Origin: an uncultured Alphaproteobacteria bacterium
Lineage (GTDB): Bacteria; Pseudomonadota; Alphaproteobacteria; Rhodobacterales; Rhodobacteraceae
Assembly (NCBI GenBank): GCA_902573735.1
Contig: CACGLH010000001.1
Location: 1-64,000 of the forward strand
Reading direction: 5' to 3'
DNA: 64,000 bases
The notes beneath the pieces are model-generated. The model did not search any database and was not told where the DNA came from. It saw only the letters and a program-made list of their open reading frames with translations. The position numbers were made by a program, and so were the translations under genes. Each line of letters begins with the position of its first letter. The first letter of the stretch is position 1. Shown piece by piece: positions 38,731 through 47,001 of the stretch.

Positions 38731-39288
38731 TTAACCGAGTTTAATAATCATATCTTCAACAAATTTTGCAGTAGGAACTGGTAAATTTTTTGGTGCAGGT
38801 CCTTTCCTGATTCTTCCAGCAGTATCATAATGTGATCCATGACATGGACAAAACCAGCCATTGTAATCTCCTGCCTCTGCTAGTGGCACACAACCTAGAT
38901 GAGTACATACTCCAACCATCACAAGCCACTCACCATCTTCATCTAAAGTTCTATTAACATCACTTGCATCTGTATCAGGTTTGTTTTCATTAAAAGACAA
39001 AGGATCAGGTAATGATGCGATATCTACACTTCTAGCCTCATCTATCTCGTCTTGTGTCCGTCTTCTGATAAAAACAGGCTTTCCAAGCCATTTTACAGTT
39101 ATTTGTGAACCTGGTTCTACATCCGCTACATCAACTTCTATTGATGATAATGCCTGTACATCTGCTGAAGGATTCATTTGATCAATTAACGGCCAAACAG
39201 CTGCAGCAGTGGTTACAGCTCCAGCTGCAGCAGTAGCTACATATATGAAGTCTCTTCTTGATGGCTCTTTAATTTTAGTATCAGACAC
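38731..39288 (-). CDS. petA: Rieske iron-sulfur protein of the bc1 complex (GTG start)
   Basis: This is the 2Fe-2S subunit that takes the first electron from quinol. The 185-residue protein has a Tat-type signal anchor, [17 protein letters not shown] (9-25). Cluster ligands are C128 and H130 in CTHLGC and C147 and H150 in CPCHGSHYD, with C133 and C149 forming the disulfide. I chose the GTG at 39286-39288 because an AGGAG lies 6 bases upstream and the twin-arginine signal is then near the N-terminus. A longer frame adds 15 hydrophobic residues that do not fit the family. It is the first gene of petABC and is divergent from trmL. Confidence 0.95.
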   Translation of the reverse strand: MSDTKIKEPSRRDFIYVATAAAGAVTTAAAVWPLIDQMNPSADVQALSSIEVDVADVEPGSQITVKWLGKPVFIRRRTQDEIDEARSVDIASLPDPLSFNENKPDTDASDVNRTLDEDGEWLVMVGVCTHLGCVPLAEAGDYNGWFCPCHGSHYDTAGRIRKGPAPKNLPVPTAKFVEDMIIKLG

Positions 39289-39401
39289 AATAATCTCCTG
39301 GATATAAGTTAATAACAAAAAAAATATCTTCAACTATTTCAAGATCATATATATCTTTAAAACAAATTAGTCTAGCAGACTTTCGGACGCAGGTAATTTA
39401 A

Positions 39402-39899
39402 ATGTCTCAACAAGATATAAGATTAGCAATTTATCAACCTGATATACCCCAAAATCTGGGTGCAATGATAAGATTATGTGCTTGTTTTGGAGTTGAAATA
39501 GATTTAATCGAACCTTGTGGATTTCCTTTTTCAATAAAGTCTTTGCGTAGAACAGCTATGGACTATACCAATTTAGTAAAAATTAAGAACCACAATGATT
39601 TTGATTCTTTTAAAATAAATTATGAAAAACAAAGAAGAGTCATTCTCCTTACAGTAAAATCACCTAACAGTATATATGATTTTAAATTCAAATCAGATGA
39701 TATATTAATGGTAGGTAGTGAAAGTTCGGGAGTCTCTTCTGATGTAAGAAATTCACTATCATTTGATGTAAAGATTCCAATTTTAACTCCTGCAAGATGT
39801 TTAAATGTAACTACTGCAGCTTCTATTGCTATATCCGAAGCTATAAGACAAACTATAAAAAGACAAACTATAAAAAATATTAACAAAGATGAATCTTAA
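39402..39899 (+). CDS. trmL: tRNA (cytidine(34)-2'-O)-methyltransferase TrmL (SPOUT)
   Basis: TrmL methylates the wobble ribose of tRNA-Leu isoacceptors. The 165-residue protein shows the family N-terminus RLAIYQPDIPQNLGAMIRLC, then IEPCGFPFSIKSLRRTAMDY, the knotted SAM-site segment DILMVGSESSGVS and a closing CLNVTTAASIAISEAIRQ. The length is normal. The C-terminal end contains a duplicated RQTIK caused by a 15-base tandem repeat. It is divergent from petA with 113 bases between; both promoters must lie there. Confidence 0.92.
   Translation: MSQQDIRLAIYQPDIPQNLGAMIRLCACFGVEIDLIEPCGFPFSIKSLRRTAMDYTNLVKIKNHNDFDSFKINYEKQRRVILLTVKSPNSIYDFKFKSDDILMVGSESSGVSSDVRNSLSFDVKIPILTPARCLNVTTAASIAISEAIRQTIKRQTIKNINKDES
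39846..39875 (+). repeat. 15-base tandem duplication in trmL 3' end
   Basis: Two exact copies of AGACAAACTATAAAA lie head to tail at 39846-39860 and 39861-39875, in frame, encoding RQTIK twice at the C-terminus of TrmL. It looks like a recent slippage product. Being in frame and after the knotted core, it should be tolerated. Confidence 0.85.
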
Positions 39900-39903
39900 A
39901 AAC

Positions 39904-39932
39904 TTGCCATTTCATTTCCTCTTTTATATCTT
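39904..39932 (+). promoter_or_regulatory. Predicted sigma-70 promoter of the succinate-semialdehyde dehydrogenase gene
   Basis: TTGCCA at 39904-39909, spacer of 17, TATCTT at 39927-39932. The -35 matches five of six and the -10 four of six consensus bases. The ATG of the dehydrogenase follows 34 bases later, a suitable leader length. The spacing is ideal but no experimental support exists. Confidence 0.45.
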
Positions 39933-39966
39933 AGGCTAGATATATTTTATTATAATCGAGGCTGAA

Positions 39967-41451
39967 ATGGACAAAATTGTAGAAAATAGAGAACTATCCT
40001 CAATGCTTGCAGATCCATCTTTATTGAAAGATCAAGCATATATTGCTGGTGAATGGGTTAATTCAAAAAACAAAGAAACTTTTGAAGTAAGAAATCCAGC
40101 CTCTTTGGAAGTAATATGTAAGGTTCCTGATTTAGGACTAGAAGAAACTAGACAAGCAATAGATGCAGCTTACGATGCCCAAAAGTTGTGGTCTTCCAAA
40201 ACAGGTAAAGAAAGATCATCTATTCTAAAAAGATTTTATGAATTAATGATGGCTAATGCTGAAGATTTAGCCAAAATAATTACGGCAGAAATGGGGAAAC
40301 CAATATCAGAAGCAACTGGCGAAATTGCTTATGGTGCTAGTTTTATTGAATTTTTTGCAGAAGAAGCCAAAAGAATTTATGGTGAAACTATTCCAGGTCA
40401 CCAGGCTGATAAAAAAATATTAGTAATTAAACAGCCAATAGGGGTTGTCACCTCAATTACTCCTTGGAATTTTCCAAATGCTATGATTACTAGAAAATTG
40501 GGTCCTGCTTTAGCTGCAGGTTGCTCCTTTGTAGCTAAACCAGCTGAAGATACACCTTTATCAGCTTTAGCTATTGCAGTACTTGCAGAAAGGGCCGGAA
40601 TACCAAAAGGTGTTTTGTCAATCGTTACGTCTAATAAGTCACAAGTTATTGGTGAAGAATTCTGTTCTAATTCCAAAGTTCGTAAGCTTACGTTTACTGG
40701 ATCAACAGAAGTAGGAAAAATACTACTAAAACAAGGTTCTTCTCAAGTTTTAAAGATGTCAATGGAATTGGGTGGAAATGCACCTTTCATTGTTTTTGAT
40801 GATGCAGATTTAGATGCCGCTGTTGAAGGAGCAATCTTATCTAAATATAGAAACAATGGACAAACATGTGTATGTGCAAACAGATTATATGTCCAAGAGA
40901 AAGTTTATGATAAATTTGCACAAAAATTGTCAAATGCTGTAAGTAAATTTGAGGTTGGTGACGGTTTTAATAAAAGTGTTACATTGGGACCATTAATTAC
41001 TGAGGATGCAGTATTAAAAGTCGAAAGTCATATAAATGACGCTGTTTCAAAAGGGGCAAAATTAATTTGTGGAGGAAAAAGGCATGAATTAGGTGGTAAC
41101 TTTTTTGAACCTACACTGCTTACAGAAGTTAAAAAAAATATGATAGTATCTACAAATGAAACATTTGGACCTGTTGCACCACTTTATAGATTTAAAGATG
41201 AGGATGATGTCATAAAACAAGCTAACGACACTATTTTTGGTCTGGCAGCATATTTCTATGCAAAAGATTTATCTAGAGTTTGGAGGGTTTCAGAGGCTCT
41301 TGAGTATGGAATGGTTGGGGTTAATGCTGGCGTCATTTCTACAGAGTTGGCTCCATTTGGTGGTGTTAAACAATCAGGTTTAGGCAGGGAAGGTTCTAAG
41401 CATGGTATTGAGGAGTTTTTAGAAATGAAATACATTTGTATGTCAGTATAA
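39967..41451 (+). CDS. gabD: Succinate-semialdehyde dehydrogenase (NAD(P)+)
   Basis: This enzyme oxidises succinate semialdehyde to succinate, ending GABA and polyamine breakdown. The 494-residue aldehyde dehydrogenase has SITPWNFPNAMITRKLGPAL, coenzyme-site LTFTGSTEVGK, general base E267 in MELGGNAPF and nucleophile C301 in NGQTCVCANR. The Cys-x-Cys seen at the active site (CVC) is typical of GabD, where the second Cys can form a redox-switch disulfide. The spacing of 34 residues between E267 and C301 is standard. Other substrates are possible. A role downstream of the polyamine-type importer at 57148-61076 is conceivable but unproven. It is convergent with mtaB, 7 bases apart. Confidence 0.9.
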   Translation: MDKIVENRELSSMLADPSLLKDQAYIAGEWVNSKNKETFEVRNPASLEVICKVPDLGLEETRQAIDAAYDAQKLWSSKTGKERSSILKRFYELMMANAEDLAKIITAEMGKPISEATGEIAYGASFIEFFAEEAKRIYGETIPGHQADKKILVIKQPIGVVTSITPWNFPNAMITRKLGPALAAGCSFVAKPAEDTPLSALAIAVLAERAGIPKGVLSIVTSNKSQVIGEEFCSNSKVRKLTFTGSTEVGKILLKQGSSQVLKMSMELGGNAPFIVFDDADLDAAVEGAILSKYRNNGQTCVCANRLYVQEKVYDKFAQKLSNAVSKFEVGDGFNKSVTLGPLITEDAVLKVESHINDAVSKGAKLICGGKRHELGGNFFEPTLLTEVKKNMIVSTNETFGPVAPLYRFKDEDDVIKQANDTIFGLAAYFYAKDLSRVWRVSEALEYGMVGVNAGVISTELAPFGGVKQSGLGREGSKHGIEEFLEMKYICMSV

Positions 41452-41458
41452 AAATAGA

Positions 41459-42730
41459 TTAATTGATTGGGATCCCAAAAAGCTCGTTATTATACTTTTT
41501 TTCAATTTTCATATTTATTATCTCACCTATTTCTGGTCCTTCTTCAAAAGAAACTCTACTGTAGTCCTCTGTGAAACCCTTGGCGTTTCCCTCAACTAAA
41601 ACCTTTTGAATACTTCCAATTTTGTTTTTAAGATGTTTATTCAATCTTTCATTACTTATTTTTCTTAATATTGATGCTCTTTTATCAATTTCCATTTTTG
41701 GGACCTGGGGCATCTTACTGGCTGGAGTACCAGTGCGAGATGAGTAAGGAAAGACATGGATCCAGTCGATTTTACACTGTTCGATAATTGAAATTGTATT
41801 TTGAAACATTTCTTCATTTTCAGTGGGAAAACCAGCTATAATATCAGCACTAAATGTCATTTTTGGCCTAATTTTCTTTAATAATGAACAAAATTTTATA
41901 GTATCTTCTCTGCTGTGTCTCCTCTTCATTCTTTTTAAAATCATATTATCACCAGATTGAAGAGAAAGATGTAAATGAGGCATTAATCTAGTTTCGTAAC
42001 ATAACAAATCCATTAATCTTGGATCAATCTCAATGCTATCTATTGAGGAAATTCTTAATCTTTCAAGTGAAGGAATTGAATTTAAAATAAAGTATATAAG
42101 ATCTCCTAATCGTTCTTTTTTTTCAAAATCTAATCCCCAAGACGTTATATCAACCCCTGTTAAAACTACTTCTTTGATGCCATTTAAAACCAATGTTTCA
42201 ATTTGTTTTTTTATTTCAGATTTTGTAATCGATCTAGAATTCCCTCTAGCATATGGAATAATGCAAAAAGTGCATCTATGATCACAACCATTTTGTATCC
42301 CTAAAAATGCACGAGTATTGGATTTTGACGGGCTTAATTTATTAGAAGGAAGAGTGTTTTCTTTCATAATATTAGAAACTAAATTGGACTTAAAATTTTT
42401 TTTGTTTTTTTTCAAAAAGTTATTAATTTTTGACCAATTTCCACTTATCAGCTTCTCTTGATTGCCTAACACTAAATCTACTTCACTCATATTTTCAAAT
42501 GATTTAGCTCTAAGTTGAGCAGCACAACCTGTTACAACTAAAAAGGTATCTTTATTTTTATTTTTAATTTTTTTTATTTCACGGACTGCTTTTTTTTCAG
42601 CCTCTTGTGTCACTGCACAAGTATTAACAACTGAAAGATTTTTGATTTTATTAGTTTCTATAAAACTTTTAATAATTTCTGTTTCAAAAGTGTTTAATCT
42701 ACAACCAAAAGTTTTAATAAAATTACTCAT
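41459..42730 (-). CDS. mtaB: tRNA t6A37 methylthiotransferase MtaB
   Basis: MtaB is a radical-SAM enzyme that converts t6A37 to ms2t6A37. The 423-residue protein has the N-terminal UPF0004 domain with auxiliary-cluster cysteines C10, C38 and C69, the radical-SAM motif C149, C153, C156 in GCDHRCTFCIIPYARG, and a C-terminal TRAM-like domain. The opening TFGCRLNTFETE is the MtaB version, not MiaB (which has GCQMN). It overlaps the dapF stop by one base (TAATG), the dapF-mtaB order common in Alphaproteobacteria. It depends on t6A made by the TsaE pathway (8691-9209). Confidence 0.93.
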   Translation of the reverse strand: MSNFIKTFGCRLNTFETEIIKSFIETNKIKNLSVVNTCAVTQEAEKKAVREIKKIKNKNKDTFLVVTGCAAQLRAKSFENMSEVDLVLGNQEKLISGNWSKINNFLKKNKKNFKSNLVSNIMKENTLPSNKLSPSKSNTRAFLGIQNGCDHRCTFCIIPYARGNSRSITKSEIKKQIETLVLNGIKEVVLTGVDITSWGLDFEKKERLGDLIYFILNSIPSLERLRISSIDSIEIDPRLMDLLCYETRLMPHLHLSLQSGDNMILKRMKRRHSREDTIKFCSLLKKIRPKMTFSADIIAGFPTENEEMFQNTISIIEQCKIDWIHVFPYSSRTGTPASKMPQVPKMEIDKRASILRKISNERLNKHLKNKIGSIQKVLVEGNAKGFTEDYSRVSFEEGPEIGEIINMKIEKKYNNELFGIPIN

Positions 42731-43578
42731 TAATTATTCCTATCATCAAATAAAAGAGAAGAAATCTTTCCAGAAAACACATACTTTATATCACCTGATA
42801 CCCAAACTCCATCTTCTTTACAATGAACATCTACTACTCCACCATCTAAAATAATCTTAACGGATTCTTTTGTTAAATTTAACCTTTTTGCAGAATAGGC
42901 AACAGCACAAGCAGATGATCCAGATGCCATTGTAATTCCACTTCCTCTTTCCCAAACTTTGACTTTAATTTTGCTTTCATCAACTACTTCAGCAATCTGT
43001 ACATTTGTTTTTTCTGGGAAAAGTGGATTAATTTCTGTTTCTTGACCAATTTTAGAAATTGAAAATTTATTTAAATTTTCGACAAAAAAAGTACAATGGG
43101 GATTTCCCATTGAAGTAGCAATTGGATTTCCCTCTATTGGTAATTTTCTGGTATCACATTTTTCAGATAGAGGGATATCATTCCAAGCTGTTTTTGGAAT
43201 ACCCAAATTTGTCGAAATTTGACCATTATCTAATTTTAAACATTTTATTTTTTCAGCACTCGTAGCAATATTTACGCTATCTAATCCTGTCTCATTCATA
43301 ATTATATCAGCTACACAACGGGTAGCATTTCCACAAGTTGAAGAAGTAGAACCATCAGAATTCCAGAATTTCAAAAAGACATGAGCATTATCTTTTTCTG
43401 CGTTATACATTAAAACAAATTGATCAAAACCTACCCCTAAGTTTCTATTTCCTAACAATTTTATCTGAGCGTTAGAAAATTGGTAATCATTTTTACGACA
43501 ATCAATAATAAGAAAATCATTTCCTAATCCATGCATTTTAATGAAAGGTATTTGAAATTTTTGATTATCATTTGGCAT
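42730..43578 (-). CDS. dapF: Diaminopimelate epimerase
   Basis: DapF converts LL- to meso-diaminopimelate for lysine and peptidoglycan. The 282-residue protein has both catalytic cysteines: C82 in STCGNATRCVA and the second in MASGSSACAVAYS near residue 224. Also seen are MHGLGNDFLIID at the N-terminus and TSMGNPHCTFFV in the middle. Length and motifs are normal. It is upstream of mtaB on the same strand. The region 43579-43694 upstream holds the divergent tRNA-Lys promoter. Confidence 0.96.
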   Translation of the reverse strand: MPNDNQKFQIPFIKMHGLGNDFLIIDCRKNDYQFSNAQIKLLGNRNLGVGFDQFVLMYNAEKDNAHVFLKFWNSDGSTSSTCGNATRCVADIIMNETGLDSVNIATSAEKIKCLKLDNGQISTNLGIPKTAWNDIPLSEKCDTRKLPIEGNPIATSMGNPHCTFFVENLNKFSISKIGQETEINPLFPEKTNVQIAEVVDESKIKVKVWERGSGITMASGSSACAVAYSAKRLNLTKESVKIILDGGVVDVHCKEDGVWVSGDIKYVFSGKISSLLFDDRNN

Positions 43579-43656
43579 TAGGATTTATAACTCAGTGCTA
43601 TTTTTTCTTCTAGTAATTTTTTTTTTGGCAATTCCTTATAAAACTTTAAAATAAAC

Positions 43657-43685
43657 TTGACCATTTATAATTGAAATAATACACA
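43657..43685 (+). promoter_or_regulatory. Possible promoter of tRNA-Lys
   Basis: TTGACC at 43657-43662 matches five of six -35 bases. A 17-base spacer then leads to TACACA at 43680-43685, a weak -10 with three matches. The expected transcription start would fall within a few bases of the mature tRNA 5' end at 43695, as is usual for tRNA genes. Confidence 0.35.
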
Positions 43686-43694
43686 AAAACATGT

Positions 43695-43770
43695 GGGCCC
43701 GTAGCTCAGTTGGTAGAGCAACTGACTTTTAATCAGTGGGTCACAGGTTCGAATCCTGTCGGGCTCACCA
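43695..43770 (+). tRNA. tRNA-Lys (anticodon TTT)
   Basis: The 76-base cloverleaf folds fully. The acceptor stem GGGCCCG pairs with CGGGCTC (one G-U). The D-arm is GCTC-AGTTGGTAGA-GAGC-like. The anticodon stem ACTGA/TCAGT has loop CTTTTAA, giving anticodon TTT. The T-arm ACAGG-TTCGAAT-CCTGT is followed by discriminator A and an encoded CCA at 43768-43770. The CCA being encoded means the tRNA does not need CCA addition de novo. It is 25 bases upstream of a 2OG oxygenase-like gene on the same strand. Confidence 0.98.
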
Positions 43771-43795
43771 ACTTTTTTAAAAAAGAAGATTTATC

Positions 43796-44404
43796 ATGCA
43801 ACTAGGCTTTTCCTCACCAATTCACTTAGTTGAGTCCAACTTAGACGGTACATTTTTTGAAAAATTAAAAAAGGATATTTATTCATTAAGAAAAAATGAT
43901 AGTGGTTCAAATATTTCAAATAATTTGGGTTGGCATTCCGCATCAGATCTTTTTTTAAAAAAAGAAGAGACATTTCAAAAAGTTTGTACTACTTGTGCAT
44001 CATCTGTTGCATCAATTATGAAAAGCTACGATAGCAAATTTAACCCAGATTTATTTGATGCAAGATTTTCGGGATGGATAAATGTAAATCCTAAAGGTGG
44101 TTCAAATATTTTGCATTCTCATCCGAACTCTCATTGGTCAGGCGTTTTATACATTCAGCAACCAACTGAAGTTGATGGTTTTTCGGGAATGATTGAATTT
44201 GTTAATCCGAATCAAGAAGGCAGAGAACTCGCCAAAATACTTCCCAAGTTTGGTTTTGATAATATAATTAGAATTAGACCAAGAACTGGCCAAATAGTAA
44301 TTTTTCCATCTTATGTTTTGCATAGTGTTTATCCGAATAACTCAACTGAAGACAGGATAACTATTGCGTTTAATTCTCTTTTATTAAAAAAGAAAAAAAC
44401 TTAA
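43796..44404 (+). CDS. Putative 2-oxoglutarate/Fe(II) oxygenase (TIGR02466-like)
   Basis: The 202-residue protein matches the small family known as TIGR02466, a double-stranded beta-helix group often labelled putative 2OG-Fe(II) oxygenase and found in marine bacteria and cyanophages. Seen: GWINVNPKGGSNILHSHPNS, HWSGVLYIQQP, GMIEFVNPNQEG, and RIRPRTGQIVIFPSYVLH followed by SVYPN. The HSHPNSHWSG and VLHSVYP histidines are plausible iron ligands, and the arginine in DRITIAFNS a 2OG anchor. The true substrate is unknown. It follows tRNA-Lys by 25 bases and is convergent with mepA. No other phage genes are nearby. Confidence 0.8.
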   Translation: MQLGFSSPIHLVESNLDGTFFEKLKKDIYSLRKNDSGSNISNNLGWHSASDLFLKKEETFQKVCTTCASSVASIMKSYDSKFNPDLFDARFSGWINVNPKGGSNILHSHPNSHWSGVLYIQQPTEVDGFSGMIEFVNPNQEGRELAKILPKFGFDNIIRIRPRTGQIVIFPSYVLHSVYPNNSTEDRITIAFNSLLLKKKKT

Positions 44405-44408
44405 AACT

Positions 44409-45329
44409 TTATTTACCATGGATGATGTTTAGACACATTTTAGGCAGATCGTTCATTGTATAATCTCTAGCTCCCTTTTTCTTTTTTATAATCGTTTTCT
44501 TTTTATTAGGATCTGGCGGTTCTAAAGCTTTAGTAACCCACCAATATAATGTTTCATCACACCCTGTTGGACTTTTTGAAATTTGAGTTACGGTAGGTTT
44601 TTGTTTAACACATTCAGGAGAGGCTTTTGGACATTTTAGTCTTACATGAAAATGAGAATGATGGCCCCATATAGGTCTTATTTTTTGAAGCCATTTCTTT
44701 GATCCTTCCATATTTTCACACATCCAAATTTTTGCAGGAGCGTTTATAAATATTCTATCTACACGATTGTCTGATGCTGCCGCCTTTAATATTTTTGCAT
44801 GATTTAAAGTCCAATTATTATTGACCTCTTTTAAATTTTTTTTTCTAACAGATACTGCTTTTAATTTGTCTCTCTTTTTTTTTGTAAGGGTTAGGCTTTT
44901 TGGCGGAGTTAACCAAATATCAACATCTAGACCCGTTTGATGGGATTGATGACCATATGGCATTGGACCCCCTCTAGGAGCTGCAATATCTCCAATATAA
45001 AGTCCTTTCCAACCTATTTGAGTTGCTGATTTACTTAAATCTTTAATATAGCTAATAACAGATGGATGTCCCCAATTTCTATTCCTACTTGGTCTCATAA
45101 TTTGCCAATTGGGTCCAGTATCGCTTAATTGTACACCTCCACTTAAGCACCCTTTTGCGTAAAAACCAATAGGTTTGCTTTCACCTACTGTTGGTAAATT
45201 GAATTTTTCAAAGATTTTATTAGCAGGTAAATTTTGATTGGGATCGTGCCCAAAGCTGGGTTTCGTTAATAGTAGAAAGAAGAATATTAATAATTTTTTC
45301 CTAATATAAAACACATGTTTTTTTCCCAT
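44409..45329 (-). CDS. mepA: Penicillin-insensitive murein endopeptidase MepA
   Basis: MepA is a periplasmic zinc (LAS-family) endopeptidase that cleaves D-Ala-mDAP cross-links. The 306-residue protein has a signal peptide (KKLLIFFFLLLTKPSFG, about 11-27), GCLSGGVQLSDTGPNWQIMR, the metal motif HQSHQTGLDVDIWLTPP (His and Asp ligands) and the second motif WGHHSHFHVRLKCP. These match E. coli MepA positions H113, D120 and H211 as I recall them. The start at 45329 overlaps the end of the 79-residue gene by 29 bases. It is the last gene of a minus-strand run starting with the RRF-like gene. Confidence 0.93.
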   Translation of the reverse strand: MGKKHVFYIRKKLLIFFFLLLTKPSFGHDPNQNLPANKIFEKFNLPTVGESKPIGFYAKGCLSGGVQLSDTGPNWQIMRPSRNRNWGHPSVISYIKDLSKSATQIGWKGLYIGDIAAPRGGPMPYGHQSHQTGLDVDIWLTPPKSLTLTKKKRDKLKAVSVRKKNLKEVNNNWTLNHAKILKAAASDNRVDRIFINAPAKIWMCENMEGSKKWLQKIRPIWGHHSHFHVRLKCPKASPECVKQKPTVTQISKSPTGCDETLYWWVTKALEPPDPNKKKTIIKKKKGARDYTMNDLPKMCLNIIHGK

Positions 45330-45540
45330 TATTTTCTATTGTGCACCAAAAAAAATCATTATCGAATTCAACAACGACATGTTTATGGTCACCTTCCTCT
45401 ATTGTTTCTTGAATTATTCCTGATTTGATTAATTTTTCTGCTTCTTTCCCTTTGTAGTAATCTTCGCTGGAAAATGCAGTTATAACTGAAGTCATAAAAA
45501 AAAAATTTATAAATATAAAAAGTGAAAAAATCATATTCAT
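45301..45540 (-). CDS. Small secreted protein of unknown function
   Basis: I do not recognise the family. The 79-residue protein has a clear signal peptide (about 1-22, ending near VITAFS), leaving a mature acidic protein of about 57 residues. It has a KEAEKLIKSGIIQETIEEG helix, an HKHVVVEFDNDFFWC strand and TIENNGKKTCVLY. Two cysteines near the C-terminus (WC and TC) could form a disulfide or bind a ligand. It overlaps mepA by 29 bases, so translation is coupled and a periplasmic or wall-linked role is possible. Its upstream neighbour is the HugZ-like gene after 25 bases. Confidence 0.7.
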   Translation of the reverse strand: MNMIFSLFIFINFFFMTSVITAFSSEDYYKGKEAEKLIKSGIIQETIEEGDHKHVVVEFDNDFFWCTIENNGKKTCVLY

Positions 45541-45565
45541 TTCAATGTTGGCCTAATGGTTCTAA

Positions 45566-46048
45566 TTATTCATGTACATCTAAATATGCTTTTCCAAAAC
45601 CTTCAACAAAAATTTTTTTTTGTTCTGTAAATGAGTAGAAATTAAAATCCGTAAACATTCCCCACATTTTAGCGCCAGGTTCTATTTTATTGTAATTTTG
45701 TAACAACATTTGAAATTTAGGGTCATCCTTCTTTAATTCTAACTTTTTAAAAAGACCTTGAAGTGTCAATCTTGGATTATTTGATTTTATTTTGTGTTTT
45801 TCCTCTTGGGCAAAGTATAAAGATGCATAAGGATTTAAATTTAAATTTTTTGTATGTTCGCTCAAATCACTTATAAGAAGATAAACAATATCTTTATAAT
45901 TCATTGGTATAACTTTAGTCACCATAGGGAACCCAGTATCATCTATAGTTCCTAAAGCAGCTTGTTGATAATTACCATTAATAATTTCTTTTATTTTAAT
46001 AGCAATATCATCTGTAATCTTATGTGTTAGAGAGTCTTTTTTTTCCAT
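45566..46048 (-). CDS. Pyridoxamine 5'-phosphate oxidase-like / HugZ-like protein
   Basis: The 160-residue split-barrel protein has the pattern of the HugZ haem-utilisation and PNPOx-like family: AALGTIDDTGFPMVTKVIPM (about 35-54), VYLLISDLSEHTKNL, NPYASLYFAQE, NPRLTLQGLFKKL, and a C-terminal segment with FVEGFGKAYLD. In HugZ the barrel binds haem or FMN, and a C-terminal domain (DUF2470) usually follows. Here the protein ends after the barrel, so it is the short form. Whether it binds haem, F420 or FMN is not visible. It follows the RRF-like gene by 30 bases on the minus strand. Confidence 0.8.
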   Translation of the reverse strand: MEKKDSLTHKITDDIAIKIKEIINGNYQQAALGTIDDTGFPMVTKVIPMNYKDIVYLLISDLSEHTKNLNLNPYASLYFAQEEKHKIKSNNPRLTLQGLFKKLELKKDDPKFQMLLQNYNKIEPGAKMWGMFTDFNFYSFTEQKKIFVEGFGKAYLDVHE

Positions 46049-46078
46049 TTTAAAAAATAAAAATTAATTTAGATATAT

Positions 46079-46783
46079 TCATTCCTTCTGATTTGAGAAT
46101 AAATTATTATGAGGAGATTTTTCAAGCTTTTTCCCCAATTTTTTTTCTTCTTGATCTGTATAACTAAAAAACCTACCAAGTAAAGTTTTTCTCTTTTTTA
46201 GTCCAATCAATTTGATTTCATAAACTGCAGACTGTTGAATATTCTCCAAGTTAGCTTTAGCTGGTACAGCCACATGTGGTTCAATATATTCTCTCTCTAA
46301 AGCCGCTTTAATTCTTTGAATAGCGTCACTTTTAATTCTAGCAATCCTAGATATTGCGGATCTTTCAATTCGTTTAGTCTCACCTGCAAATTCATTAAGT
46401 TGATTTTGGGTTGGCTCAGGTATTTTTATTAAAATGTGGGTTGAATCATTAACCCTATTAACTTGTTTAAAACCATTTTGTTTAATAATAAATATTATAT
46501 CTTCCATTAAATTTTCACGAAAAACATTTATTTTAAAGCTATCTGTTGATTTATCTTTTTGATCAGTATTTTCATCATCATCTTCATTTATTATTTCTGA
46601 AAAATCAGATAATCTACGATTTTTTCCTTCTACTATTAATCTGACACCATAAAGAATATTTTTGAATGCATCTTTAGAACCAACAACATCGAGATCCTCA
46701 ACTAAAAAACCTAATATATCTTCTGTTCTTGCCATAGCAGCTAAAGAATAGGAATCTAGAGGAGCGTCTATATCTAATTTCAT
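46079..46783 (-). CDS. Divergent ribosome-recycling-factor-like protein
   Basis: No standard family is obvious, but the middle aligns by hand with ribosome recycling factor (RRF). FKINVFRENLM (83-93) matches E. coli RRF LKINVFDRSMS. IKIPEPTQNQLNEF (119-132) matches VPLPPLTEERRKDL. AISRIARIKSDAIQRIKAAL (143-162) matches [20 protein letters not shown]. The hydrophobic C-terminal helix NLENIQQSAVYEIKLIGLKK (178-197) fits the last RRF helix. YGVRLIVEGKNRRLSDF (about 45-61) could be the domain II strands. Differences: an acidic insert (about 67-81), a different N-terminal helix, a lysine-rich C-terminal extension, and Lys at the Arg132 position. At 234 residues it is longer than RRF (185). The start is ATG 46783; a TTG three codons upstream is less likely. 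The HugZ-like gene follows. Confidence 0.6.
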   Translation of the reverse strand: MKLDIDAPLDSYSLAAMARTEDILGFLVEDLDVVGSKDAFKNILYGVRLIVEGKNRRLSDFSEIINEDDDENTDQKDKSTDSFKINVFRENLMEDIIFIIKQNGFKQVNRVNDSTHILIKIPEPTQNQLNEFAGETKRIERSAISRIARIKSDAIQRIKAALEREYIEPHVAVPAKANLENIQQSAVYEIKLIGLKKRKTLLGRFFSYTDQEEKKLGKKLEKSPHNNLFSNQKE

Positions 46784-47001
46784 AAATAACAACTAATTAT
46801 TATCGTTTATTTTGGAAATATGTATTGAACAGAATTTTTATGGAATTAGAATACATAAAACTAAAAAAAAAAATTTTAATAACAAAAATTTGCTATTCTG
46901 CCAAAAAAAAAAGCAAACTTAATATATTTAGTAAACAAAATTGAAAATTAATTAAAAATATTTAAAATTAATCTGCTGTTTTCTTTCGGAGAAAATTCTT
47001 A

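Noticed and set aside
43796-44404. 2OG oxygenase-like gene after a tRNA as a sign of prophage integration
   Set aside because: No integrase, duplicated tRNA 3' end or other phage gene is seen; neighbours are ordinary chromosomal genes.
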